A stretch of DNA of 7,289 nucleotides from Thermodesulfovibrionales bacterium (lineage in GTDB: Bacteria > Nitrospirota > Thermodesulfovibrionia > Thermodesulfovibrionales > Dissulfurispiraceae), in NCBI GenBank assembly GCA_021129835.1, contig JAJOKM010000054.1:4018-11306 (forward strand). Reading direction: 5' to 3'. A model generated the notes under the pieces. It worked only from the letters and a program-made list of their open reading frames with translations, made no database searches and was not told the origin of the DNA. This document shows positions 5,404 to 7,289 of this stretch, one piece after another (the first letter of the stretch is position 1; every line of letters begins with the position of its first letter). The position numbers and the translations under genes are program-made.

Positions 5404-5420
5404 CACAATGAGCCATTGCG
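5404..5420 (-). other. stem-loop just after queH stop
   Basis: CACAATG (5404-5410) and CATTGCG (5414-5420) pair over 7 positions (one G-T) around a 3-nt loop, immediately after the queH stop codon. No U-run follows. It may stabilise the queH mRNA 3' end or be a weak pause site. Confidence 0.3.
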
Positions 5421-5421
5421 A

Positions 5422-5940
5422 CTAACTCTCCATTTCCGAATATATGCAGCCACAATACTTCTGTCTGTAAAGTCCCATCTCCTTTGACATTCGCCTGCTC
5501 TTATTAAACCCTTTTCTGAAGTCCTCGCCATAGAATTCAACAGAATATTTGTCCTGCATCATCCTTCCTATATCTATTATCATATCAAATTTTTGATAAG
5601 AACTTACCAACAGAGATGTGGTAAAGGCATCAGCATTCATGTCTATAGCCTTTTTTGCCGATTCCTCCAGCCTCACCGTGTAGCAATACTCACATCTGCC
5701 ACTCCCATTACCAGCCACATTTCTCAAATACTCCCTTAACCCATAATAATCAGTATACTCCACATCAAGGTTCCAAAGCCCTTCAAGCCTTCGGGTAGCA
5801 TCAAGCCTATTTTTATACTCGGTGAAGGGATGTATGTTAGGATTAAACCAGAAACCTTTTAGATCAACTCCTTGCTGTTTAATAACTGTCACTGGATACA
5901 ACACACAATTAGCACAGCATATATGCATCAGAAGCTTCAT
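5422..5940 (-). CDS. queH: Epoxyqueuosine reductase QueH
   Basis: QueH (formerly DUF208) performs the last step of queuosine tRNA modification, reducing epoxyqueuosine to queuosine in tRNAs with GUN anticodons; it is the cobalamin-independent alternative to QueG. The 172-residue product shows the family Cys pattern: MHICCANC (C8, C9, C12), GRCEYCY (C83, C86) and QKYCGCIYS (C163, C165), which hold the Fe-S/metal site. It also has the FYGEDFRKGFNKSRRMSKEM signature (136-155) and the FWFNPNIHPFTEY block. Length is typical. The ATG overlaps the gmhA stop as ATGA, with AGGA 7 nt upstream inside gmhA, so the two are probably translationally coupled. No other queuosine gene and no preQ1 riboswitch is visible in the window. 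Confidence 0.95.
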   Translation of the reverse strand: MKLLMHICCANCVLYPVTVIKQQGVDLKGFWFNPNIHPFTEYKNRLDATRRLEGLWNLDVEYTDYYGLREYLRNVAGNGSGRCEYCYTVRLEESAKKAIDMNADAFTTSLLVSSYQKFDMIIDIGRMMQDKYSVEFYGEDFRKGFNKSRRMSKEMGLYRQKYCGCIYSEMES

Positions 5941-6530
5941 CTCCTCGTCCTTTTCCTTGGGACTTCAAAAAGTATCTCTTCCACCATCTGACACAAAACA
6001 TGTCCAAGAGTTATATGGGTCTCTTGAATCCTCTGGGTATCATCAGACGGAACGACAAATGTAAAATCACTCTTAGAAGCAAGTTTATCGCCATTCATGC
6101 CTGTTAAGGCAACAATTTTCAGACCCTTTTTCTTTGCCGCATCCACGGCCTTCAAAATATTCTTAGAGATTCCACTTGTGCTTATTGCAATAGCAATATC
6201 TCCTGGAACTGCCAATGTCTTAATCTGCCTTGCAAATATCTCAGAATAGTCATAGTCATTTGCTATAGCTGTTAATACAGCTATATCAGTATTTAGCGCA
6301 ATAGCAGGGAGTCCCGGCCTGTCTTTTTTAAGGCGATTAATAAATTCAGAAGCAATGTGGGATGCATCGCATGCACTGCCACCGTTACCAAATAGCATCG
6401 CCTTCTTGCTATCATTAAAGGCATTAGCTATTAACTTAGACACCTCTATAATAAGGACTGCGTTTTCTTTAGCAAACTTCTCCTTTACACTTATACTGTC
6501 TTGGAATGCCTTGATTACTTTATCTTCCAT
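5937..6530 (-). CDS. gmhA: Phosphoheptose isomerase (SIS domain)
   Basis: GmhA converts sedoheptulose 7-phosphate to D-glycero-D-manno-heptose 7-phosphate, the first step of ADP-heptose synthesis for the LPS inner core. The 197-residue product is a single SIS domain with GNGGSACDASHIASEFINR (48-66), DRPGLPAIALNTD (70-82), STSG.SKNI (117-125) and TQRIQETHITLGH (165-177). H58, E62, Q169 and H177 sit at a constant offset of three from the zinc/catalytic residues H61, E65, Q172 and H180 of E. coli GmhA, so the enzyme should be active. ATG 6530 follows the HIT gene by 32 nt; I see no clear Shine-Dalgarno. It ends in a basic KRTRR tail overlapping queH by ATGA. Its presence implies a heptose-containing outer membrane. 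Confidence 0.95.
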   Translation of the reverse strand: MEDKVIKAFQDSISVKEKFAKENAVLIIEVSKLIANAFNDSKKAMLFGNGGSACDASHIASEFINRLKKDRPGLPAIALNTDIAVLTAIANDYDYSEIFARQIKTLAVPGDIAIAISTSGISKNILKAVDAAKKKGLKIVALTGMNGDKLASKSDFTFVVPSDDTQRIQETHITLGHVLCQMVEEILFEVPRKRTRR

Positions 6531-6562
6531 ATCAATAATTTACTAGAGATGAATTGTCTGGG

Positions 6563-7042
6563 TCAAGGATTAAAAATTGGATAAAGCTTATCATATGTTT
6601 CAAGGATATGTTCGGGAACAACCCTGATCTCCCCAAGAGTTGTCATGAAACTCGAATCGCCTGCCCATCTCGGGACGATATGAATATGTAAATGTTCTTC
6701 TATCCCCGCACCAGCAGCCTTGCCAATGTTAACGCCGATATTAAAACCTTCTGGATCGAGTGCCTTCCTAAGGCAACTCACTGAATACTTAGTAAGCATC
6801 ATGAGTTCAGACAGGACTTCATCTGAGAGTTTATCAAACGAAGATGCATGAAGATAAGGCACCACCATAAGATGGCCATTGATATAAGGATATTTGTTCA
6901 TTATTATATAAGTATTGATAGCACTGTAAAGAATTAAATTGGCTCTCTGATTATTTTCCTTAGGCTTTATACAGAATAAACAATCCTTATCCTTACCCGA
7001 AAGGATATATTCCATTCTCCATGGTGCCCATAATATTTTCAT
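6563..7042 (-). CDS. HIT family hydrolase (Ap4A phosphorylase-like)
   Basis: HIT proteins hydrolyse or transfer nucleotidyl groups from dinucleoside polyphosphates or AMP conjugates in the cytosol. The 159-residue product begins MKILWAPWRMEYI, typical of the bacterial Ap4A-phosphorylase-like HIT subgroup, then has a CLFC zinc knuckle (C21, C24), NGHLMVVPYLH (55-65), GFNIGVNIGKAAGAGIEEH (99-117) and the histidine triad HLHIHIVPRW with H117, H119 and H121. All catalytic positions are present. The start at ATG 7042 is supported by GAGGG about 7 nt upstream and by the conserved N-terminus. It is the first gene of the visible unit, with gmhA 32 nt downstream. The natural substrate cannot be told from sequence. 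Confidence 0.93.
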   Translation of the reverse strand: MKILWAPWRMEYILSGKDKDCLFCIKPKENNQRANLILYSAINTYIIMNKYPYINGHLMVVPYLHASSFDKLSDEVLSELMMLTKYSVSCLRKALDPEGFNIGVNIGKAAGAGIEEHLHIHIVPRWAGDSSFMTTLGEIRVVPEHILETYDKLYPIFNP

Positions 7043-7112
7043 CCTTCATCCCTCTTGAATTATGGTTCTTTAGCAATAAAATCAAAATGGCATACTTAGT
7101 AATAGTTCAGCG

Positions 7113-7135
7113 CCCCCTCCCCCTACTCCCCGCCC
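7113..7135 (-). promoter_or_regulatory. G-quadruplex-capable tract upstream of HIT gene
   Basis: The minus strand has four G-runs of 3, 4, 5 and 5 (7133-7135, 7128-7131, 7119-7123, 7113-7117) separated by loops of 1 nt (C), 4 nt (AGTA) and 1 nt (A). This meets the usual G4 rule with very short loops. It lies about 70 nt before the HIT start on the coding-sense strand, so it would form in a leader RNA if transcription starts upstream. Confidence 0.6.
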
Positions 7136-7201
7136 GCCAGGGGCTGACATTCGGACACACTTGACACGGGGGGGTATCTTGTAAGGCTATAGAATAGAAG
7201 A

Positions 7202-7231
7202 TTTATAGTTTTACATACACAAAAATGTTTA
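7202..7231 (-). promoter_or_regulatory. weak promoter candidate for HIT-gmhA-queH
   Basis: On the minus strand TAAACA (7231-7226) and TATAAA (7207-7202) are 18 bp apart, matching 4/6 and 5/6 of the sigma-70 boxes. It would give a leader of about 150 nt containing the G-rich tract. The region is AT-rich, so a chance match is quite possible. Confidence 0.25.
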
Positions 7232-7253
7232 ATTGTTTGGTTCTTCTCTAAAA

Positions 7254-7280
7254 AGTGTAGTTATCCGAAGGGTAGTGTAG
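7254..7280. repeat. direct repeat AGTGTAG, 20 bp apart
   Basis: AGTGTAG occurs at 7254-7260 and 7274-7280, exactly 20 bp apart (about two helical turns). The second copy forms most of the loop of a 5-bp hairpin AAGGG/CCCTT (7268-7272 and 7281-7285). It lies upstream of the weak promoter candidate. It could be a regulator site, but the motif is short. Confidence 0.25.
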
Positions 7281-7289
7281 CCCTTTATG

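Noticed and set aside
1356..7180. Shared GGGGGTAT and TTGAC words at 1356-1371 and 7161-7177 as ends of one mobile element
   Set aside because: The two words occur in opposite order at the two sites, and everything between is housekeeping genes with no transposase.
7161..7195. Plus-strand promoter with TTGACA at 7161
   Set aside because: The nearest -10-like box (TATAGA) is 21 bp away, the spacer has a G7 run, and no plus-strand gene follows in the window.
1..7289. CRISPR array, tRNA, rRNA, riboswitch, toxin-antitoxin or defence system
   Set aside because: I saw no regularly spaced repeats, no cloverleaf, no rRNA-like sequence, and no defence or toxin families among the genes.

Overview
All recognisable genes in this 7.3 kb window lie on the minus strand, so transcription runs from high to low coordinates. 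The content is bacterial housekeeping. In order of transcription it encodes a HIT nucleotide hydrolase, phosphoheptose isomerase GmhA, epoxyqueuosine reductase QueH, the PhoH ATPase, a PgpH-type membrane HD phosphohydrolase, the rRNA-maturation RNase YbeY, a DgkA-PAP2 lipid kinase/phosphatase fusion, a short Lys-rich DUF2934 protein, and the radical SAM enzyme of the AmmeMemoRadiSam system. The phoH-pgpH-ybeY-dgkA order, a heptose pathway gene (LPS, so a Gram-negative envelope), QueH, AmmeMemoRadiSam and a DUF2934 protein fit an anaerobic or microaerophilic diderm, such as a Nitrospirota (Thermodesulfovibrionia-like) or former deltaproteobacterial lineage. This placement is inference from gene content.

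Layout. 7289-7043 is a gene-free leader with a strong G-quadruplex-capable tract. 7042-5422 is a tight unit HIT-gmhA-queH, where gmhA and queH overlap by ATGA. A stem-loop separates queH from phoH. 5329-1582 is phoH-pgpH-ybeY-dgkA/PAP2. 1581-1331 is intergenic: it holds a promoter candidate, an 18-bp perfect AT palindrome and a small inverted-repeat-bounded reading frame. 1330-35 is DUF2934-amrS, again joined by an ATGA overlap. 1-34 holds only a short hairpin.

The main feature of the window is a set of reading-frame lesions rather than a new system. pgpH is broken by two apparent single-base indels, one in a T8 run (4168-4175) and one in an A4 run (3049-3052). The DUF2934 gene is broken by one extra base near 1255. 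phoH has a good Shine-Dalgarno and full-length homology but reads ACG where ATG is expected. The repaired pgpH is also unusual because it lacks the large extracellular 7TMR-HDED domain, and it contains a perfect 17-bp inverted repeat inside its conserved HD coding region. The lesions could be sequencing or assembly errors, true decay, or (least likely) recoding. Reads decide between these.

Functionally the central block links RNA metabolism and ribosome maturation (PhoH, YbeY) with cyclic-dinucleotide turnover (PgpH) and envelope lipid recycling (DgkA-PAP2). I see no defence system, CRISPR array, tRNA, rRNA or complete mobile element.
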